Positions 46,701 through 56,746 of a stretch of 64,000 nt of DNA are shown here, piece after piece. Below the pieces are notes generated by a model, which was not told the DNA's origin, did no database searches, and saw only the letters and a list, made by a program, of their open reading frames with translations. Origin of the DNA: Silybum marianum. Taxonomy: Eukaryota > Streptophyta > Magnoliopsida > Asterales > Asteraceae. The stretch lies in assembly GCA_036898165.1 (NCBI GenBank), contig CM072538.1, positions 9,913,439 through 9,977,438 on the forward strand. The letters are read 5' to 3'. A program made the position numbers and the translations under genes. Each line of letters opens with the position of its first letter. The stretch's first letter is position 1.

Positions 46701-46818
46701 ATTTGTATCTAAGAATAGAGTTAGACACATGACATCAACAATGGTGGAATCAGATGACAGTATATGCACTGTTTGGCTTGCTGAAGCTTCACAAATTACT
46801 GACGTACATCCTCGATAA
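40727..46818 (+). CDS. Cysteine-rich receptor-like kinase (DUF26/CRK), seven exons
   Basis: Exons: 40727-41492, 42057-42197, 42958-43082, 43786-43996, 45882-46119, 46245-46392, 46495-46818; all joins GT-AG and in phase, giving 650 residues, a normal CRK length. Order: signal peptide (about 1-20), two extracellular DUF26 domains with CX8CX2C (C83/C92/C95 and C201/C210/C213), membrane span about 263-287 followed by KKRR, then a kinase with GEGGFGGVY loop, K356 in AVKRL, E372, HRDLK at 451-455, DFG at 471-473 and MSPEY. All catalytic residues are present (RD kinase). CRKs sit in the plasma membrane and act in immune, oxidative-stress and cell-death signalling; ligand and role of this one are unknown. 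Introns 1-4 carry SINEs and MITEs, yet the reading frame is intact. Confidence 0.93.
41593..41864. repeat. Tourist-like MITE in CRK intron 1
   Basis: It aligns along its length with the complete MITE at 47037-47329: GTTTGTTTACCTCTTAAC at the start, ATCATCTGAATC, CAATTACCAAAT in the middle, CACTAAACAGCCC at the end. Terminal bases are mutated and no clean TSD is seen, so it is an older copy. Confidence 0.65.
42220..42575. repeat. Possible CACTA-like MITE in CRK intron 2, split by a SINE
   Basis: TTAGCGACG words on the left and GACAAAAGTCGTTGCTAAAAC ... TTCTTGTGGTG on the right suggest a CACTA-type element (right end inverse CACCACAAGAA). The left terminus is not clear. The SINE at 42343-42530 sits inside it. 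Confidence 0.35.
42343..42530 (+). repeat. tRNA-derived SINE in CRK intron 2
   Basis: The head holds pol III boxes: GGTGGTGCCTCAATGG (A-box-like) and GGTTCAAATCC (exact B-box pattern) 30-odd bases further. It ends in TTAATAAAAAC and an A run. Flanks are TTTTAACCACAA (42331-42342) and TTTTAACCACGA (42531-42542), a 12-bp target duplication with one change. It is in the same orientation as the CRK. Confidence 0.82.
43191..43460. repeat. MITE in CRK intron 3 (first of two)
   Basis: It is flanked by TA repeats. The arms pair imperfectly: AGGTTCAAGGGAAAA at the left versus TTTTTTCCCTTGAATCT at the right, and CCGGACGGTATGCATTA versus TAGTGCATACCGTCCAG further in. About 270 bp, non-coding. Confidence 0.65.
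43471..43772. repeat. MITE in CRK intron 3 (second of two)
   Basis: The left arm GGTTCAATTGAACACCGAG...GTTGTGAGCC pairs with the right arm GATTCACAACC...GGTTCACAATTGAAC over about 50 bp. It lies directly after the first MITE, also bordered by TATATA. It ends just before exon 4, within about 14 bp of the acceptor. Confidence 0.65.
44112..44529. repeat. Old copy of the CACTA foldback MITE in CRK intron 4
   Basis: Same family as 15534-16034: shared words include TAAAAGCGTTGTGATAAATT, GGCGTCTTAACAAGTTTTTT and repeated TATAGGAC. Ends CATTACAATAAAATTGG and CCAATTTTGTTATAACA are decayed CACTACAAC termini. Confidence 0.65.
44530..45632. other. Middle of CRK intron 4, nothing recognised
   Basis: About 1.1 kb AT-rich. 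AAAAGCATCTCCAATGC at about 44826 resembles a MITE end but has no partner. An 84-codon ORF at 45536-45790 overlaps the SINE and is not considered a gene. Confidence 0.4.
45647..45838 (-). repeat. tRNA-derived SINE in CRK intron 4, antisense
   Basis: Read on the minus strand: CACAAGGCGTGTGACATACT, an A-box-like TGGTTAAGGT and the B box GGTTCGAATCC. Flanked by a perfect 14-bp target duplication ATCCTAGTTGTTTT (45633-45646 and 45839-45852). It lies 30-40 bp upstream of exon 5, opposite to the gene. Confidence 0.87.
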
Positions 46819-47036
46819 ACATAGCCCTGACACATTGATCACAAGTTATTACACGTTGTATAATATATATATATATATATATTTTTTTCAATAAAGGCGA
46901 CCTATAATATATTTGAAAGTTTATATTTCTGATAAGATTTATGAAGTACAAAACTATGAATTTATATATAGGGGGAATCATTTAGGACCATGTATTCATG
47001 GATTGGAGAATTTTTCATCCAAAGGATATTCATTAA
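46819..47036. other. CRK 3' flank
   Basis: Non-coding, with a TA repeat (about 46863-46880). A clear AATAAA occurs in TTCAATAAAGG at about 46889-46895, a possible poly(A) signal 70 bp past the stop. Confidence 0.4.
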
Positions 47037-47329
47037 GGGGTTGTTTGTTTACTTCTTAACAGTGCTATTAAGAGACATCATCTAAATCGCTAAAAGGTGA
47101 ATCATGTTTGGCAAAAAAAACAAGTTTGCCTCTTAATAGTTCCAAAACGCTCTGAATCGCTTTGTATCCCGGGACCTCTCTTAACCATTCAGAGCCCTAA
47201 TTTTATTTTGAACAATTACCAAACAATTATATTTCATTTTACTCTATACATCATAAAATCATATTAATCATTCTGACCACTTAATCATTTTGTATCAAAC
47301 CCTTCAACAACTGTTAGTCAAACAACCCC
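47037..47329. repeat. Tourist-like MITE with TAA target duplication
   Basis: Ends GGGGTTGTTTG and CAAACAACCCC are perfect inverted repeats; flanks are TAA on both sides (47034-47036, 47330-47332), the PIF/Harbinger target. 293 bp, no coding capacity. It is the reference copy for the fragments at 7652 and 41593. Confidence 0.85.
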
Positions 47330-47905
47330 TAAGGAACTTTTTGACTTGGTGGATGGTTTAAAGATTCATCAAGGAATCATATAGGACTATATATTAATTA
47401 TTTCCCAAACACCGTATAACTAAAAAGAAGCTAGAAATTTGTTTGGAAAATAAGGTGACGTTTGGTTCGCATAATGTTTTTGGATGTAATGGAATTTGTC
47501 AAAGGAATTTGACTATGAATGAATTGAAATAGAATGTTGTCAGATTTGACCACCTGTTTGATTGACAGAATTGGAATGGAAAGTGTTAAAAGAATTAGAT
47601 TGTGCCTGTTTGGTTCACATAATGTAGCTTTGGAATTTGGAATGAAATGCTGGTAAATGACCAAAATATCCTTTTTGATAATTTTAATTTTTAAACTAAA
47701 AATACTTTTAATGAAGTAATTATTAAATATTTTAATTTTTTAAACTACAAATACTTTAATAAAATAATCATTAAATACTTTAATCTTTTTAAACTACAAA
47801 TACGTTAAAAAAGTAATCATTAAATAGCTTTTAAATTGGAATGAAATATTGTTAAATGACCAAAATACTCTTTTTTGAAAATTTTGAAACCGAAATCCAA
47901 CTATT
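47330..47905. repeat. AT-rich region with triplicated unit
   Basis: A unit of about 48 bp with core TTAAACTACAAATACTTTAA and ending ATTAAAT occurs three times between about 47685 and 47828. TTTGGAATGAAATGCTGGTAAATGACCAAAATA-type sequence flanks the array on both sides (about 47630 and 47838), so the array may sit within a larger repeat. No gene. Confidence 0.6.
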
Positions 47906-48741
47906 CTGGTTCTAATCGGTGTTGGTCGGGGGTGGTTTATATCGGTGGTAGTCGGCGATTGTTAAAATTGAAGGTGGTCGACGGTAGTTCAGATCAGTGG
48001 TGGTTGGCGGTGGTCGACTATGGTTTAGATCGACGGTTGTTCAAATGGCGGTGCTCGGCGAGTTCAAATCGGTGGTGGTCGGTGGTAGTTCAGATCGGTG
48101 GTGGTTTAGATCGGCGGTGGTTCAGGTCGATGGTGGTCCGCGACGGTTCAAATTGGTTGTGAGCGGCGGTTGTTCAGATCGATGGTGGTCGGCGGTGGTT
48201 CCAATTTGCAGTGGTTCAGATTGACGGTGGTGGATGGTAGTTGAGATCGGTGGTGGTCGGCAGTAGTTGAGATCGGTGGTGGTCGGTAGTAGTTGAGATT
48301 GGTGGTGGTTTAGATCAGCGGTGGTTTAGATCGGTGGTGGTTCAGATCGATGGTGGTTGGTAGTGGAACAGATCGATGGTGGTCGGCAACGGTTCAGATC
48401 GGTAGTGGTGGACAGTTGTTCTAATCGATGGTGGTCGACAGTGGTCCTGATTGGCTGTAGTTCAAATCGACAGTGGTCTGCGGTTGTTTAGATTGATGGT
48501 GGTCGACGGTAGTTTAGATCGGTGGTGGTTTAGATCGACTGTAGTTCAAATCGGCGATGGTTCATATCGATGGTGGTCAGCAATGGTTCGGATCGGTGGT
48601 GGTCGGCTGTTGTTCAGATCGATGGTGGTTAGCCGGTGGTTCTGATTACCGGTGGTTTAGATCGGCGGTGGTTTAGATCGACAATGGTCGGTGATGGTTC
48701 AGATTGGTGGTGGTCAGTGGTAGTCGAAGGTGGTTCATATT
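47906..48741. repeat. GGTGGT-rich minisatellite, about 836 bp
   Basis: An imperfect array built from words such as GATCGGTGGTGG, TCGGCGGTGG, GGTTCAGATCGA. Unit length is about 24-30 bp with drift, so roughly 30 units. G-rich on the plus strand. ORFs of 60-95 codons on either strand simply follow the repeat. Confidence 0.9.
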
Positions 48742-48851
48742 GAGAATGAGGGTTAAAGGGCATATTTAGGATTATGAAATTAAAACATTCCATTTCATCA
48801 AAATACCACCCTCTAGTCACGGCATGTTTAATTCTTTTATTTGTGGAATTC
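48742..48851. other. Short unique stretch before element G
   Basis: No feature recognised; it ends where the LTR of element G begins. Confidence 0.4.
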
Positions 48852-49236
48852 TGTTAGGTCTGAAAATATTGTATCCGAGATGACAACTATTGAAGACGTG
48901 AAGGGCTAAAGTGTAAAGTCAACAAAGTCATTAATTAGGAAAGGTTTAATGTTTAAATATAAGAAAACATTCTATTTTGTAAATAAGTAAAGTGTATAAT
49001 GCCTTATTCTTTACTTTCCTTATACCGTAATTCCTATACATATAAATAGAGGGTTAGGGCTAGCTTTAGAGAAGAAGAACACTAGTGCGAAATATTGAAA
49101 GCTAAACTGTGAGAGAGAAAGCTGATATTATCCAATACAAGTAAGATATCCGACTTCGAATCTTCATCAATATTCATCGTGTTCTTCGTGTTTTATATTA
49201 AAGCTTTAGTATTTGATCATATTTCTGGGATCCACA
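48852..49236 (+). repeat. 5' LTR of element G
   Basis: 385 bp from TGTTAGGTCTGAAAATATTG to TTCTGGGATCCACA. A good TATA box, ACATATAAATAGAGGG, lies at about 49038-49053. Ends are fixed by the PBS two bases downstream. Confidence 0.85.
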
Positions 49237-49238
49237 AT

Positions 49239-49250
49239 TGGTATCAGAGC
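49239..49250 (+). other. Primer binding site, initiator-Met tRNA (element G)
   Basis: TGGTATCAGAGC, as in copies A and B. Confidence 0.95.
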
Positions 49251-50376
49251 TAAACGATCTGAGTTTTGATCTGATTCTAATCGAGTTCGTCAATTAAAGG
49301 TAAAATTCTCGATTTATGTTTTTCTGTTTAAAAACTTGTCGGCACAAGCTTTCAAAGCCTGTTTCGATAAGAATTTTTTTATCGCATCCTTGTTAATCGA
49401 CAAAAATTCTTATCGCACCTTTGATTATCGACAAGTTTTCTTGTCGCATCTTTTTGTATCGATAAGAATGTTTTTTAAAATATCGATAAGAATTGTTTTG
49501 CATCTGTTAGTCTCGATAAGTAATTTATATCACATCTATTATTATCGATAACCTTTTATATCGCCTTTTTATCTCCCGATAAGATTCTGTTTCCCATTTA
49601 AATTTGTTTTTGTTTAATTTTGTGTACTTTTGCTTCACTTTTATTGGAAAACTCAGAGTCTCTGACTTCTGCAGCTTTTCTAGTTTAAGAGTTCTCAATT
49701 ACCAAGTCTTAAACTTTAACATAATTCGAATTTTTTTTACTTTAGCTTAAATTTTAGTACTTTTGCATCACTTTTATTAGAAAACTCAGGGTCTCTGACT
49801 TCTGTAGCTTTTCTGGTTTAAGAGTTCTCAAGTACACTGTTTAAACTTTAAAATACATCTTTTTATTTTATTTTTAATATTGTTGGGAACTCAAGAACTT
49901 AGATCTTCTCTTCCTTAAAAAGACAGAGTTCTTTTTTTGTCGACGAAGGCTTCGTTCTTGGTCTTCAATAGTTTAAAATAAATATAAAAAGGATTTTCAG
50001 AATCGTGTTTTAAATCGCATCCTTAAGACCCTATAAGTTTTCTTATCGCCCCTTTAAGGCCTGATATAAAAAGTTGTCGCCTCCTTAATACCCGATATAA
50101 ATTCTTGTCGACACCTTAAAACCCGATATAAAATCTTATCGACTCCCTTTGACCCGAGATAAAATCTTGTCGGCTCTTCTTCACCCGATAAGTTTTCTTG
50201 TCGCGTTCTCTTAACCCGACATAAAAACTTATCGCCTACTTCATAGCCGACCTCTTTTTCTGTCAAAATCAAGATTTTATTTTATTTTAAAAGAACTCTT
50301 AGAATTTTTTCAAAACTCACCGATCGAGATCACTTTATCAGGTAACAAGTACTTTAATTTTTTTTTCTTCTTCAAG
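49251..50376 (+). repeat. Repeat-rich 5' leader of element G
   Basis: Three structures. At 49350-49560 a run of units contains TCGATAAGAA and TTATCGACAA alternately. At about 49618-49735 and 49750-49860 a roughly 100-bp direct repeat holds GAAAACTCAG(A/G)GTCTCTGACTTCTG. At 50030-50250 an array of about 33-bp units has the core CCGATATAAAATCTTGTCG. No ORF of note on the plus strand. Confidence 0.8.
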
Positions 50377-51837
50377 ATGAGTTCTCAAAATCAAGTTTCC
50401 GAGCTAAATGCAAAAATTTCTCAACTTGAAACCAGACACACAAACAACATGCAAGTGTTGAATGAACTTTTAAGAGAACATGACACTCTCAAATCTAAGT
50501 TTAATAACTCAGAAGAATCAAGAAAAGTTTTGCAAAATCAAAATTAATTTTTAGAGAAACAACTCATCGAGTATTCAAGGAATGAATATATCATACATAT
50601 GAAGAGTTTTGCAAAAAGACAAATCTAATAAAAATAAATTTTGATCTAAAAACCAAAATTTCTGAGTTGGAAAAGTTTATGGATCTGAGACTTATAGTGT
50701 GGTTCTTAAAAGAAAATTAACTGAATTTTTGGAATGTGAGAAAGAAAGGATATTAACTTCTGATGAGAAACACAAGTTTGATATTGAGCGAAAAGATTTT
50801 GAAAGAAAAATTAAAACTTGTGAACTAACCATTCAAAAACTTTCTAAACATGTGTCTGATTTTGAACAAATTGTGATTTTAGAGAGAAAATCATCTGAAA
50901 CGAAATGTCTGAAGCTATCAAAGCAACTTTCTGAGCTTCAAAAAATTCTAGATGATGAAACAAAAATGTTTGAAAATGATAAAAAGAATGTTTTTAAATA
51001 AAAGTGTTTTAATTTTCAACAAAAATAAACGTTTAGAAAAGCAAAATGAAGTTCTTGAAAAGGAAATTTCTAAACTTTCAAAGAGATTTGTCTGAAACAC
51101 AATCAAATCTTGTAACTGAAAAGAAATTGAGATCTAAATTAAAAGGTAAATATGATTTGATTACGGAAGAAAGAGATTATTTATCTGACAAACTCATGAA
51201 ACTTGAAAAAGTTTTTGAAAATAAAACGACTTTTAATTTTAGTTTGTCTGATAAAGAAAGAGACCGTCTGTTGTGCAAAATTAGAGAACTTGAAGATGTA
51301 ATTTCAAAACACAATCAAGAGAATTCAGTTAAAGTTGAAATTCTTAAACAGTTTAATTCTGATACTACTGTTCTTTCTCCACATGATAATTCATCTGATT
51401 CTGATTTCGTTCTCTCTTACAAAAGTGCTTCAAGTTCAAAGATGAGTCCTCTTTCTCTTGTTAGTGTCTGTAAAAATAATTATTCTTCAAGTTTTAAATC
51501 ACATAGTTATTCTAACAGCTTCAAATCATATGGTTCTTCAAATTCTCACACTCATAATTCTAATCGGTTTTACAATGATTTTGTTGCCAATTCCGGTAAT
51601 TTTAAGAAGTTTAAAATGGTTTGGAGGAAGAAATCAAGTACAGATGATAGTGTTGGAAACATGTCACATACATCTCCTGTAGTTGATACAAGATCATTTG
51701 TTTCCAATACTAATTTGCCTTATTTTGTCAAATCTATCAATCAGCTAATTAGTCTAAGTGCCACAAAGATTTGTTGTTCTACATCTAAAGCTAACCTCCG
51801 AGGACCCAACAAAACTTGGGTACCAAAATCTTTTTAA
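50377..51837 (+). pseudogene. Coiled-coil gag-like ORF of element G
   Basis: It begins MSSQNQVSELNAKISQLETR at 50377; stops at about 50546 and around 50628-50690 and a break near 51000 split it. The surviving open parts are 50699-51001 and 51046-51837. Long heptad-rich, charged helices (about 330 codons) are followed by a serine/asparagine-rich region (SFKSHSYSNSFKSYGSSNSH) and end GPNKTWVPKSF, the gag-protease junction motif seen in Sirevirus-type copia. The canonical N-terminal gag domain and zinc knuckle are not seen. Confidence 0.65.
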
Positions 51838-52967
51838 TCTATTTTGTAGGTACGTCATGTGTATTCTAAATTCCGAATATTCACATCACATGACAATCTT
51901 TCAAAAGGTTATGCTACATTTGAGGGGAGTACCACATTTTTTTTCAATTTATGTTAGCTTCATAGTATCTCAGCTATGAACCTGTTCTTAATTTTTGGCT
52001 TCTGAATATCTCAGTTCAGAACCCGTTTTACATTGCATTATGACTTCTGAATACATCAGTACAGAACTCGGACTTCCATGTTTCGACTCTTTGTATGTCA
52101 TAGGATTTAGACGTTTCAATGGTCAATCCAAAGCCGAAAGGACCTACCCATGAAACACATCTTTAGGTTAGATTTATTTTGAAAGGGTATGTTTTAAATT
52201 GAGTGCTTGTGAGATAAAAGAAAAGTGTGAGAGTGTGAAAAGACTTAAAAGTGTTTTAAATTTAGTCTTTTCCAAACCTAAACAGTTATCCGGGTAGCCA
52301 CACAATCTATTCATTCTCGATTATTTGGAGATGAATATTGAAAATAGACATGGACCCAATGTCAATAACTTGTGTCACCCCACCCAGCTACTCAAATATC
52401 TCACAAAAGATATTTGGTTCATATATCACGGAGAATGAGCATATCTACTATATTTTCTTCACTCGGAAGATTAAGATATTGAAAAACGAAGACACACCTC
52501 CGGTCTCCGAACTTCATATTCAATGCACATTGAGTCTGTGAAATGTATTTTCACATTTTGAGCCTTAAAATTAGCATTTAATGCATAAATTCTTTCTACA
52601 CATTGCACGAGTCTTTGTGATTCCAAAAGCATATCTTTGTGTGTATGCCGGAACAGTTTGAGAAGTTAGTTTTATAACTTACTTCTGTGATAACTGGAAG
52701 TCCTATCAGTGCCAACCCGCTGCCAACACCGTATATAGGCCACTTAATTAAAATTAATTTTGATTTAAGTGATAATAGTTGTTATTTGTGTTTCTTTGTT
52801 AGCTCTTACCCACTATTCCACATTTACGCTTCCACTTAATGTCTTTGATTATTCATAATGATCTGGATCCTTATACTTGTAAGAGGAGATCTACTTTAGA
52901 TTCGGTATTTTGTGTGGGCAAAAAACAAAAACCCGTGTTTAAAAGATCAAAATATGAGAATGGACAT
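51838..52967 (+). other. 3' part of element G, protease stub then non-coding
   Basis: Directly after gag, CILNSEYSHHMT at about 51860-51895 looks like a decayed protease WxLDSGCSxHMT motif. From about 51910 on no pol domain is recognisable; several repeats of GACTTCTGAATA/ TCAGTTCAGAAC-type words occur at 51965-52070. The rest is AT-rich without gene. Confidence 0.5.
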
Positions 52968-53829
52968 TCTTGATCCAAAACTCCTTTCAGTGATTTGAAT
53001 ATGATTCCTCTTTATACTTGGTGAAAATTCCATGTATAAGTTATAGTTCAGGTTCAGCAATAGCACACGCTGATTACACTCAGCGATCGCTGAACATCAG
53101 AAACTCTAATCTTATCTTTGAAGATCTGAAGAACAACAGTCACACCACAAGTCCATTCAGCGACAGTCGAAGACGAAGCTGAAGATAGAGATGAACAGCT
53201 AGTGATCTGTAGCGGTTCAGTGATAGCAAAGCTCATCTAATCAAAAGTGTGAAATCGTGCAAAGCCTCAGCAATACCTTAGTGACTTCATCCTTGAAGTC
53301 TCCGGGTCAGCGATCAAATGAAGCTTTCAAAAAGATTATTGTTGATCTTATTCTCGATGCACAAAAGTCAAAACCTCAATCTTGTCAGAAAAGGACGTAC
53401 AAATTGTCTCTTATGTTCCCATCAAATCTGATTTGGTACTGTTCATAGGTGGCTAAAAGCATGGTCGTCCTATTAACCAAAGGACAAACATCCTCCACAT
53501 GTTTGACACTTGGCATGTACCTTTTGCTTTGCATTAAATACAAACGGGTATAAATGGATGGGAAACCCCTTTCCATCTTCATGCATGCTACTTTCTCTCT
53601 AAAAACCTCTATCGATGTTTCTTTCTTTCCTTGTGCATCAACTTAGTGCTTTCTTTAGTTACAATAGAATAGGTTTTATACTTGTTCTTATTCTGCTTGT
53701 AACTGTAAATTTGTTTATTTATATAAACTAATTTAAAAACGTAAATCTACTTGTGTTTGTATTCAACCCCCCCCCTTCTACAAACTGTTCTATATCTTTG
53801 AACTTTTGTAGACCCCTTTGGGACCAACA
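52968..53829 (+). repeat. 5' LTR of copy B
   Basis: 862 bp, from TCTTGATCCAAAACTCC (first dinucleotide TG mutated to TC) to GGGACCAACA. Aligns along its length with the copy A LTR. A C-homopolymer run lies at about 53767-53775. Confidence 0.88.
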
Positions 53830-53831
53830 AG

Positions 53832-53843
53832 TGGTATCAGAGC
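53832..53843 (+). other. Primer binding site, initiator-Met tRNA (copy B)
   Basis: TGGTATCAGAGC two bases after the LTR end. Confidence 0.95.
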
Positions 53844-53896
53844 AGTGTTTTCTGCTTACTAATATTTAAAACAACTTTTTATCAAGTAATTTTAAA

Positions 53897-55175
53897 ATGA
53901 CTAACACAAACATCAACTACATAGATAATGGATCTTTAGCTAAACCTCCAAGATTTAGCCGTGATAATTTCCCTCAATGGAAAGAAAGAATGACTCTATT
54001 CCGAGAAGGGTCAGATCCTAAGATCCCCTATTATCTAGAGAATGGACCATTTGTTCCTACAATCCTGGCTCCTGCAGTACCTGCCATTGCTACCTCTCCA
54101 GCTACTCCTGAAAGACGAATTGTCAAAACTCCAATTCAATGGAGTGATGAAGACAAAAGAGAACTAGCTGTTGATTCAAAAGCTAGATCTATAATTGCCA
54201 TGTCTCTTCCAGATGAAGTTTATCACTCTGTGATGAAAATGAGAACATCTAAAACCATGTGGGATACTCTCTGTATTCAATATGAAGGAACTAATGAAGT
54301 TCAGATAACTCGTAGCATTAATCTGGTAAGATAATATGAAAGCTTTATGTTTCTAAAATATGAAACACTTTCTCAAATTCACCAAAGATTTAACTGTCTC
54401 TTGATTGACATGCAAACTGTCAACAGAGAGTACTCTAATGCTGAGATACTGAAAAATTCATGGAGGCACTACCTGAACAATGGGAAGTGTATACTACATG
54501 TTTTAAGCTGTCAAAGAATATTGAAACTCTGTCTTTAAGTGCTTTATATTGAAACCCCTCGTCTCAGAGTACTTCTATCTCAGAGACAAGACCTTCTGAA
54601 CCTATTCCCAAGGATTCAGGGAAAGTGACTAAAGACAAGTTCATTAGTCAAGTTCCCAAGGACAAGAAACTCTCTTCACTGAAGAAAAATCCTTCTTTTC
54701 TTTCAGTAAGTCAATCTTCTAAATCCAAGAAGAAGGTCCCTGATTTCTCTCATAGACCAATTCCTCGGGTTAGGATTGATTTGACTCCTTCTAAGCCTAA
54801 GAAACCAGTGGTACCTCCCAAGTCTACGGAAAAGAGAATTCTTGGATCCTGTCAAAAAAACATGACCTCCACTCAGCATGCTTTTAGTTCAAAACATATG
54901 TTCGAATATATAGGAAGTGTTATTACTGTGGTGAGACTACCAACATTGTTAGCAAATGTCCAAATGCCACTAAAGCTGAAAAATTATCCCATGGAAAGAA
55001 AATTTCCCAAGATGCGAAATCAGCGAAGGTAAAACTGTCAAAGTTGATAAAACAACTAAGTCAGCACAAACCATGAAGGATAAAGTTTCAGCTAGCATGT
55101 CCTCTAGTTCTCCTATTAATTCCACTAACAATGCAGGACCCATAGTAATATGGGTACCTATGAAAAATTGATCCC
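53897..55175 (+). pseudogene. Gag of copy B, internally deleted
   Basis: Starts MTNTNINYIDNGSLAKPPRF at 53897 and runs to 54334; a frameshift leads to the segment 54347-54538 (ETLSQIHQRFNCLLID). At about 54545 the reading jumps to a point equivalent to the middle of copy A's second gag half, so the first zinc knuckle and about 0.6-0.7 kb are missing. The frame 54625-55032 then continues, and the second knuckle CYYCGETTNIVSKC is present at about 54918-54959 but in the -1 frame, as in copy A. GPIVIWVPMKN at about 55138-55168 ends gag. Confidence 0.85.
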
Positions 55176-55189
55176 CTTATTTTTGTAGA

Positions 55190-55541
55190 GTGCTAAAGGT
55201 ATCTGGTATCTAGATAGCGGATGCTCAAGACACATGACAGGCAGAAAATCTCTGGTCACTGAATATAAAGAGGAAAATGGTCCTTCAGTGACCTTTGGTG
55301 GAAATGGCAAAGGATACACCAAAATTCTATCCAACGGAGCAACCTCCTTCTCTCGAGTTGCATATATTGAAGAACTAAAGCATAATTTATTGAGCGTTAG
55401 TTAACTCTGTGATAAAGACTTCAAAGTTTTATTCACAAAGACTAGATGTGCGGTCACTGACAAAAATTACATGCTTACTTTAAAAGGCAAAAGATCAGAG
55501 AACGTATACGTCATCAATATGGACAACACCACTCTGACACT
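55190..55541 (+). pseudogene. Protease and pre-integrase start of copy B
   Basis: AKGIWYLDSGCSRHMTGRKS: the catalytic DSG is intact here, unlike copy A. HNLLSVS, then a stop, then LCDKDFKVLF and NVYVINMDN follow. A small frameshift at about 55535 leads into the integrase frame. Confidence 0.85.
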
Positions 55542-56725
55542 GTGTGCTTTTTATCAAGAGCCTCCTTTGATGTCAACTGGCTTTGGCATAAGAGACTCTC
55601 TCATCTTAACTTCAAAATGATAAATGATTCATCAAGAAAGGAACTTGTCAGAGGCCTACCTAAACATGGCTTTGCAAAGGAATCTCTTTGCTCAGCATGT
55701 GAAAAAAGGCAAGCTGACAAGGGCCACGTTCAGATCTAAGCAAGTATCCTCAATAACCACTCCTCTTTACCTACTCCATATGGATCTTTTTGGACCTGTC
55801 AATGTCCAATCCATATCAGGGAAGAAATATACTCTTGTTATAGTAGATGAATATTCCAGATATACTTGGGTATTCTTTCTACGATCTAAGAGTGATACCT
55901 CTGATCAAATGATTTCTTTCATCAAGAAGATTGAGGTGATAAACAATGTTTCAGTTCGTTCCATAAGAAGTGATCATGGTACTGAACTAAAAAACAATAC
56001 CCTAGTAAATTTCTTTGAAGAAAAATGTATTACTCATAATTTCTCTTCAGTAAGGACTCCTCAGCAAAATGGTGTTGCTGAAAGAAAAAATCGAACTATT
56101 ATCGACGCTTCTTGCTCAATGCTCAGCGAATCTCATCTTCCAACTCAATTCTAGGCTGAAGCAGTGAATACTGCCTGTTACACTCAGAATCGATCCTTGA
56201 TTATAAAGAGATTCAAGAAAGCTGCTTATGAATGATTTCATGAGAAGACCCCCTCAATAGAACATTTGCATATGTTCGGATGTAATTGTTACATCCTGAA
56301 TGACAAAGATCATTTGAGAAAGTTCGATCCCAAAGCTAATGATGGTATATTTCTTGGGTACTCCTCTGTATCCAAGGCATTCAGGGTCTTCAATAAAAAA
56401 AGACAACATGCAAAAGAAACCTTTAAGGTCAACTTTGATGAATCTCGTCCTTCAAATTCCACTTCTATCCCTGAAGAAGTTGAAGAACTGAACAACTGGA
56501 TGAAATCTCATTATAGGGAACCTGAATCTTATTTCAGTACACATCCAATCACTGAAAATAATGACGACGATGGTCTTGTTCTTATTCCCACATCACTAAA
56601 TAGTAAGAATTCATCATCAGGGATGAATGTTATTCCATTAAATCATATTCCTCCATCCAGTCCCTCTCTCGGTAATTCTTTAGTGAATAATCAAGCATAT
56701 TCCTCTTTCTCCAGGAAATGAAATT
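55542..56725 (+). pseudogene. Integrase of copy B
   Basis: HHCC part: LWHKRLSHLNFKMIND and CSACEKRQ (55542-55739), overlapping by frameshift with 55624-56154, where LLHMDLFGPV, IRSDHGTELK and PQQNGVAERKN carry D, D and E. A TGG-to-TAG stop occurs at about 56153. The C-terminal part resumes at 56266 with MFGCNCYILND and GIFLGYSSVSKAF, ending in the linker toward RT. Confidence 0.88.
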
Positions 56726-56746
56726 TCCTCAGGACCTCCTCCTGAG

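Larger units (their letters stand above)
48852..52967 (+). mobile_element. Ty1/copia-type element G, gag only
   Basis: A 5' LTR (48852-49236), a PBS and a repeat-rich leader are followed by a coiled-coil gag-like ORF up to 51837 and a stub of protease. No integrase, RT or RNase H was found before copy B starts at 52968. The 3' LTR is not in the window; copy B may be inserted within G. It is either a non-autonomous derivative or a deleted copy. Confidence 0.7.

Noticed and set aside
47875..48645. Several ORFs of 60-95 codons in the GGTGGT array
   Set aside because: They simply translate the minisatellite in different frames; composition is repeat-driven and no start context or homology is seen.
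49336..49551. 71-codon ORF in the element G leader
   Set aside because: Follows the GATAAG/CGACAA repeat units; no independent coding evidence.
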